In this document: positions 49,937 to 58,657 of the stretch, in pieces | Position numbering within the stretch: the stretch's first letter is position 1 | How the letters are laid out: each line of letters opens with the position of its first letter | DNA from: Rubinisphaera italica | Lineage (GTDB): Bacteria > Planctomycetota > Planctomycetia > Planctomycetales > Planctomycetaceae | Assembly (NCBI RefSeq): GCF_007859715.1 | Contig: NZ_SJPG01000001.1 | Span: 5,400,001 to 5,464,000, forward strand | Direction: 5' to 3' | DNA: 64,000 nt | Notes under the pieces: generated by a model | The model's input: only the letters and a program-made list of their open reading frames with translations | What the model was told of the DNA's origin: nothing | Databases searched by the model: none | Translations under genes and position numbers: made by a program

Positions 49937-51244
49937 TCAAACCCCGGCTAACTGGTACAGCATCAGGTAGATTATGACACCAGTCACAGAGACATACAAC
50001 CAGATTGGAAATGTGACACGAGCGATTCGTTTATGTTTTTCGACACGGTTTGTCAAACCGTAAAAGATTGTCATCCCTGCCAGGACCGGCACGAATACAG
50101 CCAGAATGATATGGCTGATCAGAATGGTCAGATAGACCTGGCGAATAAAGCCGAGATCCGGAAACGACTTTTGTGGCTCACCCGTGTAATACTGTAAGCC
50201 GAAATGATAGGTGAGATAACAGGCCAGAAAGACGACCGAAACGCCAAAAGCCGTCAGCATGGTCGCTTTGTGAGCTTTGATTTTTCCCTGTTTAATGAAC
50301 ACAAACCCAAGCATCAGCAGAAGGGTCGCGAGTCCATTCAGGCTGGCATTGACCGCTGGCAGGCTGGTTAACCAAGTCGGAACCTCTTTGGCAAGTTCAA
50401 CTTCAGATTCCTCGACGACCACTTCAAGCTCGTCGTCATTGTTTTCCGTAGACTCTTCAGCGGCGGCCACTTCAGAGGTGCTCGCTTCCGGAGCTTCAAT
50501 GTTTAGAGGATTTGGCAGCGATTTCGGGACGAGGAATTTATGATCCTCAGGCGTCTCCCGTTCCCCCTTCAACACGCGAGCCAAAGTCGCCATTTCGACA
50601 GGATCAGTTGCCAGATACTGACCGACAATTTTCCCGGTCTCGTCAATATGCATGACGCGATCCGTATGGGCAAATTCGTATCCCAGCAGGCGGTCATCTC
50701 CCTCGCGTTCTTCCACAATCTGCAGAAAGCTCTCGCGAATCAGGCGGTGGATCTCGGCTTTGTCCCCTGTCAAAAACAGCCATTGCTCGGGGTCTGCATC
50801 GTAAATTTCGGCATAGCCTTTTAATTGCTCGGGGGTATCCCGTTCGGGGTCCACTGTAATTGTGACAAAGCGAACATCGGCTTCTTTGCACTTTTCAGCC
50901 AATTCCATCATGGCTTTGGTATTGGTGGGGCATGACATAACGCATTTGGTGAAGATGAAATTCACGACCCACGGTTGACCAAGCAGGTCCTGCTTACTGA
51001 TGGTCTCGTTGCTGCGTTCTGTCAGTGAAAAGCTGGCAACCTCGCGTTCGACCAATTCAATGTCGGGCTGTTCGATCGTCACATTGGTTGCTGGTTGCTG
51101 TTCCTGTGACTTGGGAGTGGTTCCCAGCATGACAAGAATAGCCGCCAGGACATTGAGCCAGAGGATGCCGCCAATTGTTCGCTGCATTGCATAGGAGCGC
51201 TCGGGAACAGGAGGTTTTGGACTTGAGGGCTCGTGTGTAGACAT
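49937..51244 (-). CDS. SCO1/SenC-DUF420 fusion protein
   Basis: A 435-residue fusion. A helix at about 25-41 anchors a SCO1/SenC thioredoxin-fold domain (about 65-230) with copper ligands C101-x3-C105 (FTKCVMSCPTNTK) and the distal H193 in FAHTDRVMHI. SCO1 proteins deliver copper to the CuA site of cytochrome oxidase. An acidic linker (about 245-285) leads to a DUF420 domain (about 295-435) of four membrane helices with conserved His in KAHKATML, YHFGL, ISHIILAVFVP and HKRIARV. The start is the ATG at 51244; a TTG at 51259 is less likely. In many bacteria the two domains are separate neighbouring genes. Confidence 0.9.
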   Translation of the reverse strand: MSTHEPSSPKPPVPERSYAMQRTIGGILWLNVLAAILVMLGTTPKSQEQQPATNVTIEQPDIELVEREVASFSLTERSNETISKQDLLGQPWVVNFIFTKCVMSCPTNTKAMMELAEKCKEADVRFVTITVDPERDTPEQLKGYAEIYDADPEQWLFLTGDKAEIHRLIRESFLQIVEEREGDDRLLGYEFAHTDRVMHIDETGKIVGQYLATDPVEMATLARVLKGERETPEDHKFLVPKSLPNPLNIEAPEASTSEVAAAEESTENNDDELEVVVEESEVELAKEVPTWLTSLPAVNASLNGLATLLLMLGFVFIKQGKIKAHKATMLTAFGVSVVFLACYLTYHFGLQYYTGEPQKSFPDLGFIRQVYLTILISHIILAVFVPVLAGMTIFYGLTNRVEKHKRIARVTFPIWLYVSVTGVIIYLMLYQLAGV

Positions 51245-51407
51245 GGTCGTTATGTTCAAACTTACAGTATTGGATTGCGTCGGAAGTCAGGGGGCAATTA
51301 TGCCTGATGGAAGGATTCTGGTTGTCAATCATTGATTAACAAGATTCTATCCGTAGCAGTGCGACGAAAAAACCATTTTTGAAAGGGAATTCACGAATAA
51401 CTCAATT

Positions 51408-51436
51408 CACACACTCGCATGCACTTCGTGCCTGTA
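51408..51436 (-). repeat. Diverged REP-like copy
   Basis: CACACACTCGCATGCACTTC then GTGCCTGTA is a reversed, diverged copy of the REP-like unit. The rest of the ~450-base divergent gap between SCO1-DUF420 and rpsD shows no other feature I can name. Confidence 0.45.
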
Positions 51437-51692
51437 TTTTTGACGATTTTCAAGGGATGATGCACCTGAAGGTTGACGTTTTGGCCCGATTTGTGGATGA
51501 TCCCTCCCTTCCCCGCAGGGGAAACGCTTCCTTTGCGCCTGTTGCTCAGGCTGCAATGTCCCTCAATTTATCATTGAGAGAGCGTTATTTGTATCACGGA
51601 TGGCTGGTGCCGTCCTACTGACGTTTAAAGACTGAGTATTCAGTCGTATCGTCCAGTTGACAATCAGGTTCAACAATTACCGAGGAGATCAG

Positions 51693-52301
51693 ATGGGGCA
51701 TTATACGGGAGCGAAAGCTCGAATTAATCGCCGATTAGGAACTGCAGTCTTTGAAAACGCAGGTGCACTGCGTGCCTTTGAAAAGCGGAACGTGCCACCC
51801 GGAATGCACACTCGCCGTAAAAAGCCAACCATTTATGGACTGGCTCTGACAGAAAAGCAGAAGATCAAATACTATTACGGTTTTCGGGAGCGTCAGTTAC
51901 GCAAGTACTTCGCTGAAGGTCGTCGCCGCAAAGGGAACACCGGGGAAAACCTGTTGGTCATCTGCGAGTGTCGCCTGGACAATGTGGTCCGCCGAGCCGG
52001 ATTTACGGGAACTCGCCCCCAAGCGCGTCAGGGGATCGTTCATGGTCACTTCCAGTTGAATGGACGTAAAGTTAACAAGCCATCCATCATGGTTCGTCCC
52101 GGAGATGTGATCACCTTGCGAAATCGTCCGAACCTGCATAAGGCTTATCGCGATATCGTCGACAATCACTCTTCAGAAACCTGTGACTGGATTTCTTTTG
52201 ACGATAAAGAACTCAAAGCCGTCGTCACGTCACTTCCGACTTACGCAGACGTCAGTCTGCCAGTCGATGTGAACCAGGTCGTCGCCTTCCTGAGCCGATA
52301 A
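51693..52301 (+). CDS. rpsD: 30S ribosomal protein S4
   Basis: A 202-residue ribosomal protein S4. It begins MGHYTGAKARINRRLGT, and FEKRNVPPGMHTRRKKPTIYGLALTEKQKIKYYYGFRERQLRKYF is the bacterial S4 core. The S4 RNA-binding domain reads RLDNVVRRAGFTGTRPQARQGIVHGHFQLNGRKVNKPSIMVRPGDVI (about 96-143). ATG 51693 is chosen over 51657 because GAGGAGA lies just before it and it matches the family start. No Cys zinc motif is present near the N-terminus, so it is the C-minus form. It is a stand-alone gene with its own terminator. Confidence 0.98.
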   Translation: MGHYTGAKARINRRLGTAVFENAGALRAFEKRNVPPGMHTRRKKPTIYGLALTEKQKIKYYYGFRERQLRKYFAEGRRRKGNTGENLLVICECRLDNVVRRAGFTGTRPQARQGIVHGHFQLNGRKVNKPSIMVRPGDVITLRNRPNLHKAYRDIVDNHSSETCDWISFDDKELKAVVTSLPTYADVSLPVDVNQVVAFLSR

Positions 52302-52324
52302 TCGATCACGCTGAATAATAAAAG

Positions 52325-52354
52325 AGCCGTCTCATACGTGGGACGGCTTTTTTT
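52325..52354 (+). terminator. Rho-independent terminator of rpsD
   Basis: AGCCGTCTCAtacgtgGGACGGCTTTTTTT is a short GC-rich stem with a T run 23 bases after the rpsD stop. Confidence 0.85.
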
Positions 52355-52381
52355 ACGGGCTGGGGATGAGTTAATTACCAA

Positions 52382-52454
52382 TACAAGCACGAAGCGCAAG
52401 CGAGTGTGTGAGTTACACGTCTATTTACACACTCGCTTGCGCTTCGTGCTTGTA
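52382..52454. repeat. REP-like perfect inverted pair (28-bp arms)
   Basis: The 28 bases 52382-52409 (TACAAGCACGAAGCGCAAGC then GAGTGTGT) are the exact reverse complement of 52427-52454, with a 17-base loop. It lies between the rpsD terminator and the stop of the convergent cpaE gene, the position typical of REP/BIME hairpins. Confidence 0.85.
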
Positions 52455-52467
52455 AATGCGTATAAAA

Positions 52468-53664
52468 TTATCGACTCAGAAAACTGAAGAGTTTCTTTTT
52501 AGTCGGGGCCGGATCCTGAGATTCGATTTTTGATTCAGACAATTCATTGGCCAGATCGATGTAGGATTTGGTCAATTTTGTTTTTGGAGCCTGAAGAATC
52601 AAGGGTACTCCGTTGTTGCGGGATTCGACCATCGTGCCGTAGTCGTTCGGGATTTTCCAGTAGATTTCCCGCCCAATTATCTCCAGGGCTTTCTTGAGAC
52701 TGATCTGCATATCGTTCAGGCCGGAACGGTTTAATACGACTTTGAGTTTTTCAGAAAGCGTTTCGAATTGTTCGAAATAATGAATCAGCCGAACAACGTT
52801 ACGCAGGCAGGGTAAGTCGAGTTGAGTGATCAGAAGCGTGGAATCGGATGATGTGATGGCCGCCATCTCGAGTGGACTGTACGACTTACTCACATCAATC
52901 ACAAGATGGGTAAATGTCGCTTTCAGCAAACCAATCACTCTCCGAAAGTCTTCTGCTCCCAAATGAAACTCTCCATCCAGGTTGACCGGACGTGGCAGCA
53001 GGAACAAACCGCTTTCGTGTTTTGTTAAAGAGCGCTTCAGGAGAGAATAGTCGATTCGGGTGATGTTTTCGGCGACATCCTGAATCGTGTAATCGGGAAT
53101 GATGTCGAGCCAGACGTCGGCATCTCCGAGAGCGAGATCGAGATCGATGAGCGCGACCGTATTCTGTTTATCCTGTGCCAGAACCGAAGCAAGATTAACA
53201 GCAACTGAAGTCGAACCGACGCCTCCGTTGACTCCGGCGACGGTCACCACCTGGGAATCGCGAACCTCACCTTCGCCATCGCCTGAAGCACTGGCATGGC
53301 GGACGCGGTCCAAAGCAGACATAAAGTCTTCGAGTTCCAGAGGGATATTCAGAAATTCCTGAGCTCCATTCCGCATGGCTTGCAGAATCAACGGGCCATC
53401 CTGTGACGAACTTGCGACTAGAATAGAGCAGTTAGGTAATTGCTGATGAATTTTAGCGATCAAATCGAGAGCTGCTTCTCGATTGGCATCGACGGCCACC
53501 AACGCAATGTCGGGAAGCGTCTGCATGGCGACGTCCATGAAGAACTCGTAGCGGGAACATTCCGCTTCAAGCCACACTGTGTCCACACCCAACATCAAAT
53601 TCTTGAGTTGGGCTCGTGTCACATCGTGCGGGTCGACGACCGCGAGTCGCATAACCCTCTTCAT
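52468..53664 (-). CDS. cpaE: CpaE/TadZ-like pilus localisation ATPase
   Basis: A 398-residue protein with an N-terminal receiver-like domain (about 5-120) joined to a MinD/ParA-type domain (about 135-380), the plan of CpaE/TadZ, which places Tad pilus machinery at the pole. The receiver Asp is absent (DIALVAVDAN where DxxLxD is expected). The deviant Walker A reads VNGGVGSTSVAVN: both Lys of KGGxGKT are replaced, so nucleotide hydrolysis is doubtful. LIDLDLALGDADVWLD is the switch I/A' region and HLVIDVSKSYSPLEMAAI the Walker B. It is the last gene of the cpaA-B-C-E series on this strand. A second start at 53652 is possible. Confidence 0.82.
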   Translation of the reverse strand: MKRVMRLAVVDPHDVTRAQLKNLMLGVDTVWLEAECSRYEFFMDVAMQTLPDIALVAVDANREAALDLIAKIHQQLPNCSILVASSSQDGPLILQAMRNGAQEFLNIPLELEDFMSALDRVRHASASGDGEGEVRDSQVVTVAGVNGGVGSTSVAVNLASVLAQDKQNTVALIDLDLALGDADVWLDIIPDYTIQDVAENITRIDYSLLKRSLTKHESGLFLLPRPVNLDGEFHLGAEDFRRVIGLLKATFTHLVIDVSKSYSPLEMAAITSSDSTLLITQLDLPCLRNVVRLIHYFEQFETLSEKLKVVLNRSGLNDMQISLKKALEIIGREIYWKIPNDYGTMVESRNNGVPLILQAPKTKLTKSYIDLANELSESKIESQDPAPTKKKLFSFLSR

Positions 53665-53789
53665 AATTCACTCACTTCCTGGGGAAATTCACTAATTGAT
53701 ATTTGAGCGTGTTGGACTTATGCGTACCTGTCTCTTCAAGGACCAAAGTCTGATCGCCATTCACGATAGAAATTCAACTCAAGTTCAGA

Positions 53790-55811
53790 CTAAGGATTCG
53801 GGGCAGATACCTGTGACTCTTGCCCGCTACTTCGCTTTTGAGGAGCGATCAACGCGGGTGGAGCCTGGGTTTCGGACTTGGATTTGTGAACTGCGTATGT
53901 TGCGTTCGTTTCGATCATTGGTGATTCATAGCCTTCGGTCAGTTGGACATTACTCCGGCCTCGAGCTGGTGCCCAGATATCATCATCGGCGTCCACTTGA
54001 GTGGTCGGCATGGCTGGTGGTAATTTTGGTACCGCTGGGATGCTCGAGTCCAGGTTCATTGGCTGGGAAGGTTCTCCCGGCATTGGCAATAATGGCATCG
54101 GCTCAGCAGATGTACCATGAGTTGGATGTGGCATTGATTCTGGTACATAAGGGGGCGCTTTGTACGATTCCGCAGGTGGCATCAACTCATCACCATTCGG
54201 AGGTAGCATTTGATAGGTTGGCTGACCCATCGAGTGGGGCTCCATCATTTCATATCCCTCGTTTGGAGGGCAGTAGCCGCCATGATTATCGTACATCATT
54301 GCTTCCTGTCCAAAGCCTGGAGGAGTCGGTCCACCGTAGTTGGGGACTTCGATGATGCCATGTCGATAGAGTTCACGATCTGTCGGAATGTCGGAGAACG
54401 CTCCGGGGCCACCCTCGGGAACCTGACATGGATCCAGTGGGGCAACGTATTCTGGAGTCACCAGAATGATCAATTCGGTTTCGTTTTCATCGTAACGGAC
54501 ACGTCGGAACGCGGCTCCAATTCCGGGAAGTTCACCCAGGAATGGCACTTTATCCGTTTCGGCGGTGTATCTTGTCGCGATCAATCCGCCAATCATCAAC
54601 GTTTGGCCAAACTTCATGCGGACTTGAGTATTGGCCCGTCGTGTTGTAATCGCAGGAATGACAGTGCTGTTCAAAGTCGCCGCATTAGCGAAATCTCGTT
54701 CACTGAATTCAGGAGCAATTTCCAGAATGACCTGCCCCTGTCCTAGAACAATCGGCACGGCTTCGAGCTTGACACCAAATTCACGCCATTCCACTGTAGT
54801 TGTTCCCAGAGCCTGCGGTACTAGAATCGGGAATTCACCACCAGAAAGCAGTGAGGCTGGTCGACCGCTGTCGGCAACCACGGAGGTTTCTACCAGTATT
54901 CTTAACAGACCTTCCTGCTTGAGAGCTTCGAGGAACCCTCGGAAAATTCCACCAGTACCAACAAGTCCAAAGCTGATTGTGGAATCGGACAGACTCGCAC
55001 CACCATGAATCAATGAATTTCCACCACCTTGATTTAGTGTTACGCTCGATGGGCTTCCCAGATTACCCGGACTACTCGCGACATATCCACTGCCGGTCAG
55101 TAACGACCAGTTGAAGCCAAGTTTGCGAATTCGGGAGCGTTGAGCTTCCATAATGCGAACCTGCAAACGCACCTGGTTGGCGGCTCCAAATTGCATATGG
55201 TTAATCACTTTAGGATAAAATTCCTCAGCCACTTCGGTAATTTGCGAGATGTGCGAAGGATCTGAAACGACTCCTCGTAAGACGATACTGTCTTTCACTT
55301 TGACAGCGGTGACGGAGGAATCTGGGAAGAAGCGATTGATGTAAGATTGCAGATGCCGCACATCTCCTTCGACAAACACTTCAATTTCGTAAGTCTTGTC
55401 GAATTCATCAACGAGAATCAGTGTCGTAACTCCTGAAGCGGCGGCTTGAAGTCGGATGCGATGTGGCGTGAGGGCCTGGACCGATAAGATCGCAGGATCA
55501 AATCCATCCACACGTGTGATCCGACTATCCAGTTCCAGGACTCGAGCAAATCGTTCGGTCAGAATCATTTCGTTGCGATTGGAAACGATATGAAATGTGT
55601 TTCCACGACCATCTTCGGGATAGTCGGATTGTGCTTGAGCGGTCTGAAAGACTCCCAAACAGACGGTCATCGCGACCAGGCCACTTTTCAGACCCGTGCA
55701 ACGACCGATTGATTTCTGGAGCAGATTTCCAGCCGACTGGCACAGGGCAGTACGCCCTCTGTTCCAGAGGCGGCAGGTCAAATTTCTGGCAGTTGCTGCG
55801 AACGGTTGCAT
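53790..55811 (-). CDS. cpaC: Secretin of the Tad/Flp pilus (CpaC/RcpA-like)
   Basis: A 673-residue outer-membrane secretin. The signal region is long (CLGVFQTAQAQSDYP, cleavage near residue 60). A pilus/T2SS N-terminal domain spans about 75-155 (RVLELDSRITRVDGFDPAILSVQALTPHRIRLQAAASGVTTLILVDE), then a BON-like/N1 domain (about 160-220). The secretin core (about 225-460) has VRLQVRIMEAQRSRIRKLGFNW, PILVPQ, FGQTLMIGGLI and the terminal beta part TELIILVTPEYVAPL. A Pro/Met-rich tail of about 200 residues follows the core, longer than usual. It lies between cpaB and cpaE on the same strand. Confidence 0.9.
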   Translation of the reverse strand: MQPFAATARNLTCRLWNRGRTALCQSAGNLLQKSIGRCTGLKSGLVAMTVCLGVFQTAQAQSDYPEDGRGNTFHIVSNRNEMILTERFARVLELDSRITRVDGFDPAILSVQALTPHRIRLQAAASGVTTLILVDEFDKTYEIEVFVEGDVRHLQSYINRFFPDSSVTAVKVKDSIVLRGVVSDPSHISQITEVAEEFYPKVINHMQFGAANQVRLQVRIMEAQRSRIRKLGFNWSLLTGSGYVASSPGNLGSPSSVTLNQGGGNSLIHGGASLSDSTISFGLVGTGGIFRGFLEALKQEGLLRILVETSVVADSGRPASLLSGGEFPILVPQALGTTTVEWREFGVKLEAVPIVLGQGQVILEIAPEFSERDFANAATLNSTVIPAITTRRANTQVRMKFGQTLMIGGLIATRYTAETDKVPFLGELPGIGAAFRRVRYDENETELIILVTPEYVAPLDPCQVPEGGPGAFSDIPTDRELYRHGIIEVPNYGGPTPPGFGQEAMMYDNHGGYCPPNEGYEMMEPHSMGQPTYQMLPPNGDELMPPAESYKAPPYVPESMPHPTHGTSAEPMPLLPMPGEPSQPMNLDSSIPAVPKLPPAMPTTQVDADDDIWAPARGRSNVQLTEGYESPMIETNATYAVHKSKSETQAPPALIAPQKRSSGQESQVSAPNP

Positions 55812-55945
55812 CCTTGCACTCCGTTAAACGTTATGTGAAGTTTCGAATTGTTTGAGAGATCTCAAGCGAATCAAAACTCGGTACTTTATGAAATTCTGCC
55901 GCTCAACTTCGTATCGAGTGGCAACGGTGCTCTATGATGGTCGGC

Positions 55946-57232
55946 TTAAAATTCAGTAGGAAATCGAAACTCTTCGGCTTCGGTTTCAGCGGGTTCAAAT
56001 TGATCGTGAAATTCAAGAGCTTCCTGATGATCCTGATCTTTATTTTCAGAAGAACTTCCCATGAACGAGTTCAGCAGATTCTGCAAACCGTTGGGCAGTA
56101 CTCCTGTCTGTTTGGGTTCCAGATGTTGGACAGATGGCTGTTCTGTGATCAGATCAGGCTCCTCAACCGACATTTCTTTCTGAATGGGTTTCTCAATGAT
56201 TTTCTGCGAAACGGGTGCAGGTTCCTGCTCAAATGTTTGATCGATCTGGCCACCAAAATTCGGGCCTGAAGTCATTGATACCGGCAAAGCAACTTCCTGC
56301 TCGATCAATTCTTCGCCTGCATAAATCTGAATCTTCCACATATTGCTCGGCTTGGGTTCTTCGACTGGTTTGTCGACCGGTTTTGGAGCAGGTTTTGGTT
56401 TTGCTTCGGCCATTTGTCCACTCAGAAAATTCTTGAAGGCCTGAGCTGCACTTTGAGGTTCCTGCTTTTCCTTGTCTTCTTTCTTCTCGACGACCAGATC
56501 CTGTTCCTGCATCATGCCCGACTTTAACTCGGATATTAGGGTCTGGATTTCTTCCGGGCTCTGGGTGATTTCACTGTCTTCCTTGCTTCGCATAATTGGA
56601 ATCAATTCGCCACGTGTATTGGCAAGCTGAACCAGTTTGGATTGTTCTGGTGTCACCAGGAACGAAATGTTTTTTGCTTTAATCTCTTTGGATTCGCCGG
56701 CTTCCAGATTTCGAATCGAATCGGAAGCGAAAACTTCAATGTATTCCAGCAAAGTTGCCGTTTTCGTGATTAATAATCCACTGGCATTTCTCACACTGTA
56801 TGAAATCTGCAGATCGACTCGATCTCCCGGTTGGATTAAACCACTATGAGTCTTTGTGTCGTTCACTTGAATTGAAATCGTTCTCATTCCCATGGGAATA
56901 CTGGCTGATGCGGCAATCTCTCCACGCCCCCCCAGTTTCGATCCGCGAATGATGTCACCTGCTGTCACAGGCACAAGTAATCCACGATCGTGATAATCTT
57001 CCTTTGTCAGAATGGCATCAGCCGGGACAACATTCGTTGGGTATTCCTTGAACTCACAATTGTGTTCGCTCAGCAAAACGCCGGGCGAAATATCCATAGA
57101 AGCCACCAGCACTTTGACTGGGACGTCGGCATTCTCGTTGGATTTTTGTGCGATCATTTGCTGGACACCCATCATGGCAATCAGGCCGCATGCGACCGCA
57201 AATGCCAGGACGACAACGGTTTTCATCTTCAT
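55946..57232 (-). CDS. cpaB: Flp pilus assembly protein CpaB (RcpC) with long acidic tail
   Basis: A 428-residue protein. A membrane helix at about 5-22 leads to the SAF domain (PVKVLVASMDISPGVLLSEHNCEFKEYP to AGDIIRGSKLG, about 38-105) and the RcpC/CpaB region (MRTISIQVNDTKTHSGLIQPGDRVDLQISYSVRN, about 118-150). CpaB is a periplasmic part of the Tad pilus that contacts the secretin and envelope. The last ~170 residues are low-complexity and rich in Pro, Glu and Lys, an unusual extension. ATG 57232 follows GAGGGGATAACC; the frame extends to 57259. Confidence 0.88.
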   Translation of the reverse strand: MKMKTVVVLAFAVACGLIAMMGVQQMIAQKSNENADVPVKVLVASMDISPGVLLSEHNCEFKEYPTNVVPADAILTKEDYHDRGLLVPVTAGDIIRGSKLGGRGEIAASASIPMGMRTISIQVNDTKTHSGLIQPGDRVDLQISYSVRNASGLLITKTATLLEYIEVFASDSIRNLEAGESKEIKAKNISFLVTPEQSKLVQLANTRGELIPIMRSKEDSEITQSPEEIQTLISELKSGMMQEQDLVVEKKEDKEKQEPQSAAQAFKNFLSGQMAEAKPKPAPKPVDKPVEEPKPSNMWKIQIYAGEELIEQEVALPVSMTSGPNFGGQIDQTFEQEPAPVSQKIIEKPIQKEMSVEEPDLITEQPSVQHLEPKQTGVLPNGLQNLLNSFMGSSSENKDQDHQEALEFHDQFEPAETEAEEFRFPTEF

Positions 57233-57493
57233 GGTTATCCCCTCGATCAGCCTTAACAAAGGATCATCGACCTGTTCAGGTGATGATCAAATAGACCGAG
57301 AAGAGGCGCGAAACGGAGTCCGCTGTGTCTCTTCATCGGCAGTCGATTGTAAAACTCTTCACTTTATGACGGATGTATTAACTCGATTGGTCGTGACGGA
57401 TATCCGATGGGCCGTCATGAATCACCCGAACATCCCTCGCTGCTCAATTCACGCATTTTAACTTGTGCAGGGGCTTCTCCTCGGAATCCATCC

Positions 57494-57587
57494 CGTAGGA
57501 CAGGCTTCCAGCCTGTCAGCTCCAATTTTTGACGCAAACATGTTAATTTCAACTCGCTTGAAAGACAGGCAAGATGCCTGTCCTACG
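57494..57587. repeat. Inverted GTAGGACAGGC repeat
   Basis: CGTAGGACAGGC at 57494-57505 and GCCTGTCCTACG at 57576-57587 are exact inverted copies about 94 bases end to end, each followed or preceded by an inner GCCTGTC/GACAGGC. A further half-copy lies at 58602-58626 (GCCTGTCCTACC). Confidence 0.55.
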
Positions 57588-57617
57588 ATGTGTCTTCTCT
57601 CTCATAATGATTTGCCA

Positions 57618-57705
57618 TGTTCGGCAGGAGCAAACATAGTGTCTTACTCCCGTTTGATGCCCATGCGACTGCACAAACCATTTGCAATGGTCCAATGGAT
57701 TAAAT
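57618..57705 (+). repeat. AGGAGCAAA...CATGCGACTGC element, longest same-strand copy
   Basis: TGTTCGGCAGGAGCAAACAT, then TTTGATGCCCATGCGACTGC and ACCATTTGCAATGGT, match the element inside the 228-bp repeats (reversed there) and at 14674. It runs up to the end of cpaA, whose stop codon lies within it. With the 57494 repeat it fills the ~470 bases between cpaB and cpaA; no pilin gene is visible there. Confidence 0.6.
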
Positions 57706-58248
57706 CATGCCTGCGTAGAAGAAGTAGGCGATTGAGCCGATGCAGATCGGAATTCCGTAAGGCAGCAGCAGCATCTGTGGTTTTCGCTCGGAGGCGATTT
57801 TGTACAGTTCGCTGGGCTTACGGACAACGAAAAACTCGAACACAATCATCAGGAAGTTGTTGTAATGTTTTTCCCAGCTGCGACGGTACAGGACCATAAT
57901 CACAGCCATAATCGCACCCACGATGACGGAAACGCAGAATGCGTACCAGGTCACTGTCGCACCCAGCCAGGCACCAATGCCAGCCATCAGTTTGACGTCT
58001 CCAGCTCCCATTCCGCCAACCGCATACAATGGCAGCAGTGTGAGCAGACCAACAGTCATCCCCCACAGGCCATCCCCCAGGCCAATCCAGCCGGCCATAT
58101 AAGTGGAGTAAATCAAACCACTCAGGACCATCGGAAATGTAATCCAGTTGGGAACGCGTAATTCTTTGCCATCAATCCAGGCAGCGACAATCAGTACGAC
58201 CGCAACCAGTTTGACGTGCCAGTTTTCCAGTAAAAATTGCCAATCCAT
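57700..58248 (-). CDS. cpaA: Prepilin peptidase CpaA (family A24)
   Basis: A 182-residue aspartic membrane protease that cleaves Flp-type prepilin leaders. The first catalytic Asp is D26 in AAWIDGKELRVPNWITF and the second is in the GxGD motif G82-A-G-D85 (VGGMGAGDVKLMAG). Five or six hydrophobic helices fill the rest. It lacks the N-terminal methyltransferase domain of PilD, as expected for CpaA. It heads the cpaA-B-C-E series on the minus strand, though a repeat-filled gap of about 470 bases separates it from cpaB. The natural substrate, a short Flp pilin, is not found nearby. Confidence 0.9.
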   Translation of the reverse strand: MDWQFLLENWHVKLVAVVLIVAAWIDGKELRVPNWITFPMVLSGLIYSTYMAGWIGLGDGLWGMTVGLLTLLPLYAVGGMGAGDVKLMAGIGAWLGATVTWYAFCVSVIVGAIMAVIMVLYRRSWEKHYNNFLMIVFEFFVVRKPSELYKIASERKPQMLLLPYGIPICIGSIAYFFYAGMI

Positions 58249-58657
58249 GTCTCGAACCTTTCAGCCAATATCGTGAGGGGGTATTTATTGGTTGATGCCA
58301 TGCGGCTTCTCCCGTCGATCCGTTCCTTCTCCTGAAGGTCTCGCATGATGAACAAAACGAGAAGACCGCTATCGGAAACATAGGTCGAGTTTTCCGGCCA
58401 GGTCGGAAATTTTTGGATTTGTGGTCAAAAAACCACACGCGCTATCATCTGTCGAGTGGATTCGATTCGACTCCAGCCTCTCCAAAGTCAAAGCGATACC
58501 GGTTGTAACAATTCTTTGTGTTGTTGCTTCCAGTTCCAAATCAAAAAAGCGAGTGCTCTCACTATGGAGAACACTCGCTTTGTCGTAAGTGATACATTTG
58601 CAAGACAAGCAGGATGCCTGTCCTACCGAGATTCATTCCTGGTTCAGATTTTTCTGT
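58249..58657. other. Intergenic region upstream of cpaA
   Basis: About 410 bases. It contains the peroxidase terminator (58543-58581) and a half-copy of the GTAGGACAGGC repeat (58602-58626). I searched for a short Flp pilin frame with a GxxxxE leader and saw none. Confidence 0.4.
58543..58581 (-). terminator. Terminator of the peroxidase gene
   Basis: On the minus strand GCGAGTGTTCTCC pairs with GAGAGCACTCGC and is followed by TTTTTT, about 75 bases after the peroxidase stop. Confidence 0.75.

Noticed and set aside
49509..52454. CRISPR array made of the repeated GAAGCGCAAGCG units
   Set aside because: The copies are kilobases apart or in inverted pairs, without regular spacers, and no cas gene is present.
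53696..54355. Plus-strand frame of 219 codons at the cpaC end
   Set aside because: It lies opposite the Pro-rich tail of the secretin and shows no domain; low-complexity coding on the other strand explains it.
57233..57699. Flp pilin gene between cpaA and cpaB
   Set aside because: The gap consists of repeat elements; no short frame with a pilin leader (G-x4-E with a hydrophobic stretch) was seen.
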